A stretch of DNA of 64,000 nt from Pseudochelatococcus sp047501465 (GCF_047501465.1 NZ_JAZDRL010000002.1:1231428-1295427); one strand, 5' to 3'; shown: positions 35,888-45,038, counted from the first letter of the stretch. Numbers and translations are program-made. The notes: generated by a model from the letters alone, not told the origin.

Positions 35888-36787
35888 ATGTCCGTTCGCA
35901 GGCTAGCGCCAAAAGAAATTCAACCGGAAGGTTTCGCCTTCACACCGGAGAATGCTGCTTGGGCTGAGCGGATCATCGCTAAGTACCCAGAAGGGCGTCA
36001 AGCTTCGGCGGTAATATCATTACTGTGGAAGGCGCAAGAGCAGGGCGGCGGCTGGGTTTCTGAACCCGCTATTCGTTTTATCGGCGAATTGCTACAGATG
36101 CCATTCATTCGGGTGCTGGAGGTTGCAACCTTCTACACCATGTTCAATCTTCATCCGGTTGGGCGTCACTTCATCCAGTTTTGTGGTACGACGCCGTGCC
36201 GTTTACGCGGTGCGCAGGCCATTCAGGATGTGCTGGAAGAGCGTATTGGTCATCAGGGAAAAGTTACTGAGGATGGTTTGTTCTCATGGCTTGAGGTTGA
36301 GTGCCTTGGCGCATGTTGCAATGCGCCTATGGTACAGATCAACGATGACTATTATGAAGATCTGACTCCTGAAAACTTCAATAAATTGCTTGATGATTTG
36401 GCTGCAGGCCGTGCTGTTAAGCCTGGCCCACAAAATGGCCGCATGGCATCTGAGCCGCAGGATGCGATCAATACGCTTCTTGATCCGGCCCTCTATGATG
36501 GATCGCTGATTGGCAGCTGGCGTGGTCGCTTCGAGGAAGAAGAAGCCAGAGCGCGCGCGGAGGCTGAAGCGAAGGCAGCTGCCGAAGCGCTTGCAGCACG
36601 TGAGGCAGCGATGCCGGAACCTGCACATCCATCAAGCGGACGTGCGGGCGAGCTGGTTGCTGATACGCCAGCGCACCGTGCGGCAAGCGGAAAAGAGCCG
36701 ATCAAGCCTGAACACAATCAGGCTGCATCACCTGCAACGGCTCCTGACGCTGCTGAGCGCGCAGTCGATGAAAAGACGAAGGGTTGA
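35888..36787 (+). CDS. nuoE: NADH-quinone oxidoreductase subunit E with long C-terminal extension
   Basis: About 299 aa. The thioredoxin-like [2Fe-2S] (N1a) domain occupies about the first 175 residues, with ligands in CGTTPCRLRG and CLGACCNAPM. After DDLAAGRAVKPGPQ the protein continues for roughly 100 residues of Ala/Glu/Arg-rich sequence (EEEEARARAEAEAKAAAEAL) and a Pro/Ala-rich tail, probably a charged helix plus disordered end. NuoE is normally 160-220 aa. A GTG at 35876 is in frame upstream, but ATG 35888 is the more likely start. Confidence 0.95.
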   Translation: MSVRRLAPKEIQPEGFAFTPENAAWAERIIAKYPEGRQASAVISLLWKAQEQGGGWVSEPAIRFIGELLQMPFIRVLEVATFYTMFNLHPVGRHFIQFCGTTPCRLRGAQAIQDVLEERIGHQGKVTEDGLFSWLEVECLGACCNAPMVQINDDYYEDLTPENFNKLLDDLAAGRAVKPGPQNGRMASEPQDAINTLLDPALYDGSLIGSWRGRFEEEEARARAEAEAKAAAEALAAREAAMPEPAHPSSGRAGELVADTPAHRAASGKEPIKPEHNQAASPATAPDAAERAVDEKTKG

Positions 36788-36792
36788 GCGCG

Positions 36793-38094
36793 ATGTTAGC
36801 AGATAAGGATCGCATCTTCACCAATTTATATGGTCGCCATAGCCCTGGATTGCCGGAAGCGCTAAAGCGTGGCAACTGGGATGGTACCAAGTTCCTGCTG
36901 GAAAAAGGCCGCGACTGGATTATTAACGAGATGAAGGATTCCGGCCTCCGTGGACGCGGCGGCGCTGGCTTCTCAACCGGTCTGAAGTGGTCGTTCATGC
37001 CAAAGCAATCGGATGGACGCCCGCATTATCTCGTTGTGAATGCTGACGAGTCAGAGCCTGGCACCTGTAAAGATCGCGAAATTTTGCGTCATGATCCGCA
37101 TTTGCTCATTGAAGGCTGCTTGTTGGCATCCTTTGCCATGGGTGCGCACGCGGCTTATATCTACCTGCGAGGTGAATATATTGCTGAGCGTATTGCTCTT
37201 CAAAAAGCTGTCGATGAAGCTTATGAGGCAAAGCTCGTAGGCAAGGACAACATTCATGGCTATCCCTTTGATATTTATGTACATCACGGTGCTGGGGCTT
37301 ACATTTGCGGTGAAGAAACTGCATTGCTGGAAAGTCTTGAAGGCAAGAAGGGAATGCCCCGCTTAAAGCCACCTTTCCCGGCAAACATGGGTCTTTATGG
37401 CTGCCCAACGACCGTGAATAACGTAGAATCGATTGCTGTTGCAGGCACTATTCTGCGTCGTGGTGCTGCATGGTTCTCTGGTATTGGCCGTCCGAACAAT
37501 GTTGGCACGAAGCTTTTCTGCATCTCTGGCCATGTGAACACGCCATGTAACGTAGAAGAGGCGATGGGCCTTACGTTTCGAGAGCTCATTGATCGTCATT
37601 GTGGTGGCATCAGAGGTGGTTGGGATAATTTGCTGGCCGTAATTCCGGGCGGTGTTTCTGTGCCGCTGGTTCCAGCTCATGAGATCATTGATACGCCTAT
37701 GGACTTCGATAGCTTACGCGCTCTGCGCTCAGGTCTCGGAACGGCGGCCGTAATCGTGATGGATAAATCGACGGATATTGTGCGTGCAATTGCGCGGATT
37801 TCTGCCTTCTATAAGCATGAGAGCTGTGGCCAATGCACGCCTTGCCGTGAGGGTACGGGCTGGATGTGGCGTGTGCTATCCCGCATGGCGGAAGGACGGG
37901 CGCAAAAGCGTGAGATTGATCTGTTGCTTGATGTAACGACGCGCATTGAGGGGCACACAATTTGCGCATTGGGCGATGCAGCAGCATGGCCAATTCAAGG
38001 ATTGATCCGGCATTTCCGCCACGAGATCGAGAAGCGTATCGATGATTATGCGGCCAATCCGCATAGTGATCCAGTGCTTGTGGCGGCGGAATAA
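36793..38094 (+). CDS. nuoF: NADH-quinone oxidoreductase subunit F
   Basis: 433 aa (51-kDa type), with the FMN and NADH sites and cluster N3. The glycine-rich nucleotide loop is GLRGRGGAGFSTGLKW. ADESEPGTCKDRE and GAGAYICGEETALLESLEG mark the flavin and NADH sites. ESCGQCTPCREG with a later Cys in HTICALGDAAAW binds [4Fe-4S] N3. I chose ATG 36793; a TTG at 36784 overlapping the nuoE stop is also in frame. It adjoins nuoG by 11 nt. Confidence 0.98.
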   Translation: MLADKDRIFTNLYGRHSPGLPEALKRGNWDGTKFLLEKGRDWIINEMKDSGLRGRGGAGFSTGLKWSFMPKQSDGRPHYLVVNADESEPGTCKDREILRHDPHLLIEGCLLASFAMGAHAAYIYLRGEYIAERIALQKAVDEAYEAKLVGKDNIHGYPFDIYVHHGAGAYICGEETALLESLEGKKGMPRLKPPFPANMGLYGCPTTVNNVESIAVAGTILRRGAAWFSGIGRPNNVGTKLFCISGHVNTPCNVEEAMGLTFRELIDRHCGGIRGGWDNLLAVIPGGVSVPLVPAHEIIDTPMDFDSLRALRSGLGTAAVIVMDKSTDIVRAIARISAFYKHESCGQCTPCREGTGWMWRVLSRMAEGRAQKREIDLLLDVTTRIEGHTICALGDAAAWPIQGLIRHFRHEIEKRIDDYAANPHSDPVLVAAE

Positions 38095-38105
38095 GGGTAG
38101 GGTCG

Positions 38106-40184
38106 ATGGCAAAGATCATCGTTGACGATGTCGAGGTCGAGGTCCCGGCCGAGTACACATTGCTGCAAGCCTGTGAGGCAGCTGGTGCGGAAGTGCCGCG
38201 CTTCTGCTTCCACGAGCGGCTATCAATTGCCGGCAATTGCCGCATGTGCCTCGTTGAGGTGCAGGGTGGGCCGCCAAAGCCAACAGCGTCCTGCGCTATG
38301 TCTGTTCGTGATTTGCGCCCAGGCCCCAATGGTGAGCCGCCTGTCGTTCTGACACGCTCACCAATGGTTAAGAAAGCACGTGAAGGCGTGATGGAATTTC
38401 TGCTGATCAACCATCCGCTAGATTGCCCGATCTGCGATCAGGGGGGCGAGTGTGATCTGCAAGATCAGGCTATGGCCTATGGTGTGGATAGCAGTCGCTA
38501 TGCCGAAAATAAGCGCGCGGTTGAGAATAAAAACATCGGCCCACTCGTGCGTACATCAATGAACCGCTGCATTCATTGCACGCGCTGCGTTCGCTTTGTC
38601 ACGGAAGTTGCGGGCGTGCCGGATCTTGGTGCAATCGGCCGCGGCGAAGATATGGAAATCACCACCTATCTCGAAGAGGCGATGAGCTCTGAGCTGCAGG
38701 GAAATGTGATTGACCTTTGCCCCGTCGGTGCATTGACCTCCAAGCCTTACATGTTCAAGGCTCGGCCTTGGGAGCTGCTCAAGACCGAGACCGTTGACGT
38801 AATGGATGCGCTGGGTTCCGCCATTCGCGTGGATGCGCGTGGACGTGAAGTTATGCGTGTCATGCCACGTGTGAATGAAGCTATCAACGAAGAGTGGATT
38901 TCAGATAAAACCCGTTTCATTTGGGATGGCCTGAAGACACAACGTTTAGACCAACCTTACGTTCGTGAAAATGGCCGACTACGTCCTGCCTCATGGCAAC
39001 AAGCTTTTGCAGCGATTGCAGCGAAGGTACATGCCAGTGCACCTGAAAAAATTGGCGCAATTGTTGGCGATCTCGCTGCCGTCGAGGAAAGTTTTGCTCT
39101 GAAGTCCTTAATGCAGCGTCTCGGTACGCTTAATATTGATGGACGTCAGGATGGCACCGCACTTCACCCATTGTTGGGGCGCGCGAGCTACGTTTTCAAC
39201 AGCACAATCGCAGGCATTCATGAAGCCGATGCGATTTTGCTCATCGGCACGAATCCACGTCGTGAAGCAGCTGTCCTGAATGCACGGATCCGCGAGCGTT
39301 GGCGGACTGGCAGCCTCAAGGTTGGTGTTATCGGCGAGCAGGTTGACCTGACTTACACGCATGACTACCTCGGTGCAGGTCCAGAAACTCTTGCGGCAAT
39401 TGCGGACGGAACTCATTCTTTCGCAGAAGTCTTGAAGAACGCGCAAAAACCTCTGATCATCATCGGTCAAGGTGCGCTGACGCGTGCTGATGGTCTTGGC
39501 ATCCTGTCACTTGCGGCGAAGACAGCAATGACGGTTGGTGCTGTAACTGATGGCTGGAATGGTTTTTCAGTTCTGCATACTGCTGCAAGCCGCGTTGGCT
39601 CCTTGGATCTTGGTCTTGTGCCAGGTGAGGGATGCCTCGATACGCATGCTATGGTGCATGGTGGCGTTGATGTTCTCTTCCTGCTGGGTGCAGATGAAGT
39701 AAAGGTCGCAGATGGACCATTCGTGGTTTACATCGGCACTCATGGTGATCAGGGTGCGCATCGCGCTGATGTTATTCTGCCAGGGGCTGCATATACCGAA
39801 AAGTCCGGTATTTATGTGAATACTGAAGGCCGCGTTCAGATTGCTAACCGTGCTGTTTTCCCTCCCGGACAGGCACGTGAGGATTGGGCTATCATCCGCG
39901 CCTTGTCGGATGCGCTGGGTCATCGGTTGCCGTTCGACAACATCGCGCAACTGCGCCAGTCACTGTTTGTTTCGCATCCACATTTGGCTCGCATTGATGC
40001 TGTCGAGGGTGCCGATCCAACCGCTATCGAGCGTCTGGCGCTTCTGGGTGGGGATATTGAAAAAACGGCATTTTCTTCGCCAATCACTGATTTTTATCTG
40101 ACAAACCCGATTGCCCGCGCGTCGGCGATCATGGCGGAATGTTCAGCGCTTGCGCTGGGCGTTACCCGTCAGGCAGCCGAATAA
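38106..40184 (+). CDS. nuoG: NADH-quinone oxidoreductase subunit G
   Basis: 692 aa (75-kDa type). The N-terminal ferredoxin domain holds N1b (CFHERLSIAGNCRMC). The His-Cys3 N5 region includes LDCPICDQGGECDLQDQ, and N4 cysteines lie in RCIHCTRCVRF and LCPVGALTSKPY. The rest is a molybdopterin-oxidoreductase-like fold without cofactor. Length is mitochondrial-like (about 690) rather than the ~900 aa of enterobacteria, as in other alphaproteobacteria. Confidence 0.98.
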   Translation: MAKIIVDDVEVEVPAEYTLLQACEAAGAEVPRFCFHERLSIAGNCRMCLVEVQGGPPKPTASCAMSVRDLRPGPNGEPPVVLTRSPMVKKAREGVMEFLLINHPLDCPICDQGGECDLQDQAMAYGVDSSRYAENKRAVENKNIGPLVRTSMNRCIHCTRCVRFVTEVAGVPDLGAIGRGEDMEITTYLEEAMSSELQGNVIDLCPVGALTSKPYMFKARPWELLKTETVDVMDALGSAIRVDARGREVMRVMPRVNEAINEEWISDKTRFIWDGLKTQRLDQPYVRENGRLRPASWQQAFAAIAAKVHASAPEKIGAIVGDLAAVEESFALKSLMQRLGTLNIDGRQDGTALHPLLGRASYVFNSTIAGIHEADAILLIGTNPRREAAVLNARIRERWRTGSLKVGVIGEQVDLTYTHDYLGAGPETLAAIADGTHSFAEVLKNAQKPLIIIGQGALTRADGLGILSLAAKTAMTVGAVTDGWNGFSVLHTAASRVGSLDLGLVPGEGCLDTHAMVHGGVDVLFLLGADEVKVADGPFVVYIGTHGDQGAHRADVILPGAAYTEKSGIYVNTEGRVQIANRAVFPPGQAREDWAIIRALSDALGHRLPFDNIAQLRQSLFVSHPHLARIDAVEGADPTAIERLALLGGDIEKTAFSSPITDFYLTNPIARASAIMAECSALALGVTRQAAE

Positions 40185-40196
40185 GGAGCACGACTG

Positions 40197-41240
40197 ATGG
40201 AATCGTTACTGACAGTCGCGCTGATCCTCGGCAAGAGCCTGTTGATGCTCGTGGCGTTGCTGGTATTTATCGCTTATATCCTTCTCGCAGATCGAAAAAT
40301 CTGGGCTGCAGTACAGCTGCGGCTTGGGCCAAATGTGGTCGGGCCTTATGGGCTTTTCCAGTCGTTCGCGGATTTACTCAAATTCGTCTTCAAAGAACCA
40401 ACGATCCCCGATAGCTCGAACAAGTTCCTGTTCCTGCTAGCTCCTTTGGTTACCTGCGTTTTGGCTATGGCTTCATGGGCGGTAATCCCTGTTGCTGATG
40501 GCTGGGCCATTGCCGATATCAACGTGGGCGTGCTCTATATTTTAGCGATTTCTTCGCTCGGCGTTTATGGCATCATCATCGGCGGTTGGGCATCAAATTC
40601 AAAGTATCCGTTTTTGAGTGCTCTGCGATCGGCAGCGCAAATGGTCAGCTATGAAGTCTCGATTGGCTTTGTGATCGTAACGGTTCTTTTGTGCGCGGGA
40701 TCGTTGAATCTGACGGAAATTGTACGCGCTCAGGAAGCGCGCGGCCTTGCAACAATGCTTGGCGTGCCATGGCTGACATTCCTGAACTGGTATTGGCTGC
40801 CACTGTTTCCGATGCTGATAATTTTCTTTATATCGGCACTAGCAGAAACAAACCGTCCACCGTTTGATCTGGCTGAAGCTGAATCAGAGCTTGTTGCCGG
40901 CTTCATGGTAGAATACGGCTCAACGCCATACCTGCTTTTCATGCTCGGCGAATATGTGTCGATCATGCTGATGTGCTCGATGACGGTCATTCTGTTTTTC
41001 GGTGGCTGGACATCGCCATTTGATTTTGCACCATTTACTTGGGTGCCGGGTGTGGTGTGGTTCGTGATCAAGATCTCGCTGGTCTTTTTCATGTTTGCCA
41101 TGACCAAGGCTTTCGTGCCGCGCTACCGTTATGACCAGCTCATGCGGCTTGGTTGGAAAGTTTTCCTGCCGATATCGCTCTTTATGGTGGTCTTTGTAGC
41201 GTTTGTGCTGCAGTTGACTGGCTGGGCACCAGGAAGCTGA
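40197..41240 (+). CDS. nuoH: NADH-quinone oxidoreductase subunit H
   Basis: 347 aa, eight membrane helices (ND1 type). It connects the quinone cavity to the proton channels. Conserved segments are ADRKIWAAVQLRLGPNVVGPYGLFQSFADLLK (in pieces), ALRSAAQMVSYEVSIGF, and AETNRPPFDLAEAESELVAGFMVEYG. AAGGAG lies 8-9 nt before ATG. A small extra ORF, not nuoI, follows 3 nt after its stop. Confidence 0.98.
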   Translation: MESLLTVALILGKSLLMLVALLVFIAYILLADRKIWAAVQLRLGPNVVGPYGLFQSFADLLKFVFKEPTIPDSSNKFLFLLAPLVTCVLAMASWAVIPVADGWAIADINVGVLYILAISSLGVYGIIIGGWASNSKYPFLSALRSAAQMVSYEVSIGFVIVTVLLCAGSLNLTEIVRAQEARGLATMLGVPWLTFLNWYWLPLFPMLIIFFISALAETNRPPFDLAEAESELVAGFMVEYGSTPYLLFMLGEYVSIMLMCSMTVILFFGGWTSPFDFAPFTWVPGVVWFVIKISLVFFMFAMTKAFVPRYRYDQLMRLGWKVFLPISLFMVVFVAFVLQLTGWAPGS

Positions 41241-41243
41241 CCA

Positions 41244-41483
41244 GTGGCAGCGATTGTTGGATGTCTGATTGGTCTCTCGATGGGGTTGATCGGATACGGG
41301 CTTGCAACCCGTATTATAGAGCGCTGGCTTATCGCTGCAGAACGCGATGAGGATGAGCCAGTGGCTATGACGAGAATAGAGCTTGAGCAATGGGCCATCG
41401 GCTTCCGGCGGATGGTTTTTGCTGGCACGATAATTTTGTTTCCGCTGGCGGGCCTCTTGATGGGCCTTGCTATCGGTGGGTGA
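41244..41483 (+). CDS. Small two-helix membrane protein between nuoH and nuoI
   Basis: 79 aa beginning at GTG 41244, 3 nt after the nuoH stop. Two hydrophobic helices (about 2-22, IVGCLIGLSMGLIGYGLATR; and about 57-78, MVFAGTIILFPLAGLLMGLAIGG) flank an acidic then mixed loop (AAERDEDEPVAMTRIELEQWAIGF). It is in the same direction as nuo and fills a gap where nuoH and nuoI are usually adjacent. I do not recognise a family. It could be an accessory complex I subunit, an assembly factor or a neutral insertion. Confidence 0.65.
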   Translation: MAAIVGCLIGLSMGLIGYGLATRIIERWLIAAERDEDEPVAMTRIELEQWAIGFRRMVFAGTIILFPLAGLLMGLAIGG

Positions 41484-41525
41484 AGAGGTCACGTGTTTTA
41501 CGTGGCATAACGAGTGGGGCGGGCG

Positions 41526-42014
41526 ATGAAGCTCGATCAGGCTGCCAAGGCGCTGTTCTTGAAGGAGTTCGTTTCGGCATTTATTTTGTCGATGCGTTAT
41601 TTCTTTAAGCCAAAAGCAACATTGAACTACCCCTATGAAAAGGGGCAGTTAAGTCCGCGTTTTCGCGGCGAGCATGCGTTGCGTCGCTATCCTAATGGCG
41701 AAGAGCGCTGTATCGCGTGCAAGCTTTGCGAAGCAATCTGCCCGGCGCAGGCTATTACTATTGAGGCCGGCCCGCGTCGCAACGATGGCACACGTCGCAC
41801 CACGCGGTACGATATCGACATGGTGAAGTGCATCTATTGTGGGCTTTGCCAAGAGGCTTGCCCTGTTGATGCCATCGTTGAAGGGCCGAACTTCGAGTTC
41901 GCAGTAGAGACCCGTGAGGAACTTTACTACGACAAGGAGCGGTTACTGGCAAACGGCGCGCGTTGGGAGCGAGAGATCGCTCGCAATATAGCAGCTGATG
42001 CGCCTTATCGTTAA
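41526..42014 (+). CDS. nuoI: NADH-quinone oxidoreductase subunit I
   Basis: 162 aa, the usual length, TYKY type. Two [4Fe-4S] ferredoxin motifs carry N6a and N6b: CIACKLCEAICP near 60-71 and CIYCGLCQEACP near 99-110. The N-terminal amphipathic helix (LFLKEFVSAFILSMRYFF) rests on the membrane. ATG 41526 is preceded by GGGGCGGGCG; a GTG at 41514 is also in frame. Confidence 0.97.
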   Translation: MKLDQAAKALFLKEFVSAFILSMRYFFKPKATLNYPYEKGQLSPRFRGEHALRRYPNGEERCIACKLCEAICPAQAITIEAGPRRNDGTRRTTRYDIDMVKCIYCGLCQEACPVDAIVEGPNFEFAVETREELYYDKERLLANGARWEREIARNIAADAPYR

Positions 42015-42020
42015 TTTTAT

Positions 42021-42035
42021 CCCGGAAACTCCGGG
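42021..42035 (+). other. Intra-operon hairpin between nuoI and nuoJ
   Basis: CCCGGA (42021-42026), loop AAC, TCCGGG (42030-42035), a perfect 6-bp GC stem 6 nt after the nuoI stop. There is no T-run after it. The nuoI-nuoJ spacer is 98 nt, the longest in the operon, so this could be an mRNA processing or stability signal. Confidence 0.45.
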
Positions 42036-42112
42036 TTATGCTTTAAGATCAATTAGTTGAACTATCATCTTCATCCTTGATAGTAAAACTCTGGACAAGA
42101 CGGGAACCGGGC

Positions 42113-42730
42113 ATGGCTGCAGCGGCCTTCTTTTATCTGTTTGCAGGTATCTGCATTGCATCGGCGTTCATGGTTGTCGCCGGGCGTAATCCGGTGACGT
42201 CTGTGCTGTTTCTAATACTTGCCTTCGTCAACGCAGCCGGCCTTTTCATTCTGCTAGGAGCTGAATTCCTAGCGATGATGCTGATTGTGGTTTATGTCGG
42301 TGCGGTGGCAGTTCTGTTCCTATTTGTTGTCATGATGATCGACGTGGATTTTGCCGAACTCAAAGCTGGTTTCCTGCAATATCTGCCGGTTGGCGCACTT
42401 GTAGGTATCGTGTTCCTGATAGAGCTGGTGTTGGTTATCGGCACTTTGTTTGTCGATCCATCTTTACTGCATGTGGCAGCGTCCGCGGTTGCAGATGCAC
42501 CAGCTGCAGGTGTGACGAATACCCAAGCAATCGGGCAGGTACTTTACACGCAATATTTATTTGCGTTTCAGGCTGCCGGCTTTGTGTTGCTGGTGTCGAT
42601 GGTGGGTGCGATCGTGCTAACGCTTCGGCATAAGGAAAACATCAAGCGTCAAGATATCGGTGATCAAGTGGCTCGTTCACACAAGACGAGTGTGGAACTT
42701 AAAAAAGTGCCATCTCGGCAAGGCGTTTGA
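42113..42730 (+). CDS. nuoJ: NADH-quinone oxidoreductase subunit J
   Basis: 205 aa, five membrane helices (ND6 type). Key motif is GAEFLAMMLIVVYVGAVAVLFLFVVMM, containing the pi-bulge region. The tail is polar and basic (NIKRQDIGDQVARSHKTSVELKKV). ATG 42113 starts the first helix; the frame open from 42077 adds a non-helical stretch and is less likely. Confidence 0.95.
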   Translation: MAAAAFFYLFAGICIASAFMVVAGRNPVTSVLFLILAFVNAAGLFILLGAEFLAMMLIVVYVGAVAVLFLFVVMMIDVDFAELKAGFLQYLPVGALVGIVFLIELVLVIGTLFVDPSLLHVAASAVADAPAAGVTNTQAIGQVLYTQYLFAFQAAGFVLLVSMVGAIVLTLRHKENIKRQDIGDQVARSHKTSVELKKVPSRQGV

Positions 42731-42744
42731 GGGGAGCGCGGAAA

Positions 42745-43053
42745 ATGACAATCGGGCTCGTTCATTACCTCACAGTAGCTGCGGCACTGTTCACACTTGG
42801 CGTGTTTGGTATCTTCATCAACCGGAAGAATGTGATCGTCATTCTTATGTCGGTTGAGTTGATATTGCTGGCGGTGAATATCAATTTCGTCGCTTTTTCG
42901 ATTTTTACCAACACCATAGCGGGACAGATCTTCGCGCTGCTGGTGTTAACGGTGGCAGCAGCCGAGACGGCGATCGGCCTTGCCATTCTGGTGGTTTACT
43001 TCCGCAACCGTGGCACTATCGCGGTTGAGGACATCAACTTGATGAAGGGCTGA
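42745..43053 (+). CDS. nuoK: NADH-quinone oxidoreductase subunit K
   Basis: 102 aa, three membrane helices (ND4L type), normal length. It carries the conserved membrane glutamates in SVELILLAVNINFV and in VAAAETAIGLAILVVYFR, needed for proton transfer. An AGGGGAG lies about 10 nt before ATG 42745. A TTG at 42727 overlaps the nuoJ stop but is less likely as start. Confidence 0.97.
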   Translation: MTIGLVHYLTVAAALFTLGVFGIFINRKNVIVILMSVELILLAVNINFVAFSIFTNTIAGQIFALLVLTVAAAETAIGLAILVVYFRNRGTIAVEDINLMKG

Positions 43054-43064
43054 GGGCAGGCCGA

Positions 43065-45038
43065 ATGTATCAGGCAATCGTCTTTCTGCCGCTGGTCGGC
43101 TTCCTCGTCGCGGGTCTTTTTGGCCGGCTCATTGGTGTGCGCGCCAGCGAGCTTGTCACAACGTCTCTGCTGTTTGTCTCTGCGGCGCTCTCATGGGTGG
43201 CGTTCGTTAATGTTGGCTTTGGTACGCAGACATTCCATGTGCACATCGCGCGCTGGTTGTCGTCTGGCGATCTGCAGATTGACTGGGCGTTTCGTATCGA
43301 TACGCTGACAGTCGTGATGCTTGTTGTCGTCAACAGCGTTTCGGCACTCGTGCACTTATACTCGATCGGGTATATGCACGAAGATCCTGCCCGGCCTCGT
43401 TTCTTTGCCTATCTGTCGCTGTTTACGTTTGCCATGCTCATGCTGGTAACGTCTGACAACCTGGTGCAGATGTTCTTTGGTTGGGAAGGCGTGGGGCTTG
43501 CGAGTTATCTGCTGATTGGCTTCTGGTATGATAAGCCATCTGCATGCGCTGCTGCTATGAAGGCGTTTATTGTCAATCGCGTTGGCGACTTCGGCTTTAT
43601 GCTTGGTCTGCTGCTGCTCTTTGTTCTTTTTGGGTCGCTTGGTTTTGAAACAATTTTTGCCAAAACGGCAGACTTGAAAGATGCAACGTTCCACTTTCTT
43701 GGCTATGACTGGCATGCACTAACGCTTGCATCCTTGCTGCTATTTGTTGGCGCCATGGGTAAATCAGCACAGTTCCTGCTGCATACCTGGCTGCCGGACG
43801 CGATGGAAGGGCCAACTCCTGTTTCTGCACTTATCCATGCCGCAACCATGGTCACGGCTGGTGTATTCATGGTGGCGCGTATGTCACCTGTGTTCGAATA
43901 TGCGCCAGCCGCTTCATCCGTCGTTATTGTTATCGGCGCGGTAACGGCATTCTTCGCAGCAACAGTTGGCCTCGTTCAAAATGATATCAAGCGCGTGATT
44001 GCTTACTCAACCTGCTCGCAGCTTGGTTACATGTTTGTTGCATTGGGAGTTGGTGCTTATAGCGCGGGCGTGTTCCATCTATTCACGCATGCATTCTTCA
44101 AGGCACTTCTGTTCCTTGGCGCAGGCTCTGTCATTCATGCAATGCACCACGAGCAGGACATGCGTCGTATGGGAGGATTGCGCAAGTACATCCCCTTTAC
44201 AGCTCTGGCCATGACAATTGGCACGTTGGCACTAACGGGGTTCCCATATACTGCCGGATACTTCTCGAAGGATGCGATCATTGAGTCCGCCTATGTTTCA
44301 CATGCACCAGGCGCAAACTTCGCTTTCCTTTCGACAGTCGTGGCTGCCTTGATGACGTCTTTCTATTCATGGCGTTTGTATTTCATGACCTTCGAGGGCA
44401 AGCCACGTTGGGGGCATGATGCTCATGCACACGATGATCACCATGGTCATGACGATCAAGCTCATGATCACATGCCGCATGAAAGTCCATGGGTCATGCG
44501 TCTGCCCCTGCTAGTTTTATCGATCGGTGCGCTTGGAGCTGGTGCCTTGTTCGCGAATGCATTCATCGGAAGCGGCTACGAAGCATTCTGGAAGGGGGCA
44601 ATCTTTACGAGCGCGGATAACCACATTCTGCATGAAATTCATGAAGTGCCATCGTGGGTTAAATTCTCGCCATTCGTGATGATGGTCATTGGTTTCCTGG
44701 TCGCGCTGTGGTTCTACGTGCTCGATCCGAAGAAGCCGCACCAGCTGGCATCCGCCAATCCTCTGCTTTATCGGTTCCTGCTCAATAAATGGTACATCGA
44801 CGAGCTCTATGACTTCCTGTTCGTTCGCCCGGCAAAATGGCTTGGCAACTTTTTCTGGAAGCAGGGTGATGGCTGGTTGATCGATGGGCACGGCCCTGAT
44901 GGTATATCGGCGCGTGTTCTTGATGTAACCGGGCGTGTTGTCAAACTGCAGACGGGTTATGTCTATCACTATGCTTTCGCAATGCTTGTTGGCGTTGTGG
45001 CCTTTGTTACCTGGTACATTTTCGGGGGCGCGATCTGA
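43065..45038 (+). CDS. nuoL: NADH-quinone oxidoreductase subunit L
   Basis: 657 aa antiporter-like proton channel (ND5 type), with the lateral helix at the C-terminus. Conserved FFGWEGVGLASYLLIGFWY, GKSAQFLLHTWLPDAMEGPTPVSALIHAATMVTAG (in pieces) and KRVIAYSTCSQLGYM are present. A His/Asp-rich loop at about residues 449-473 (HDAHAHDDHHGHDDQAHDH) lies between the transmembrane core and the lateral-helix region. It overlaps nuoM by 1 nt. Confidence 0.98.
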   Translation: MYQAIVFLPLVGFLVAGLFGRLIGVRASELVTTSLLFVSAALSWVAFVNVGFGTQTFHVHIARWLSSGDLQIDWAFRIDTLTVVMLVVVNSVSALVHLYSIGYMHEDPARPRFFAYLSLFTFAMLMLVTSDNLVQMFFGWEGVGLASYLLIGFWYDKPSACAAAMKAFIVNRVGDFGFMLGLLLLFVLFGSLGFETIFAKTADLKDATFHFLGYDWHALTLASLLLFVGAMGKSAQFLLHTWLPDAMEGPTPVSALIHAATMVTAGVFMVARMSPVFEYAPAASSVVIVIGAVTAFFAATVGLVQNDIKRVIAYSTCSQLGYMFVALGVGAYSAGVFHLFTHAFFKALLFLGAGSVIHAMHHEQDMRRMGGLRKYIPFTALAMTIGTLALTGFPYTAGYFSKDAIIESAYVSHAPGANFAFLSTVVAALMTSFYSWRLYFMTFEGKPRWGHDAHAHDDHHGHDDQAHDHMPHESPWVMRLPLLVLSIGALGAGALFANAFIGSGYEAFWKGAIFTSADNHILHEIHEVPSWVKFSPFVMMVIGFLVALWFYVLDPKKPHQLASANPLLYRFLLNKWYIDELYDFLFVRPAKWLGNFFWKQGDGWLIDGHGPDGISARVLDVTGRVVKLQTGYVYHYAFAMLVGVVAFVTWYIFGGAI

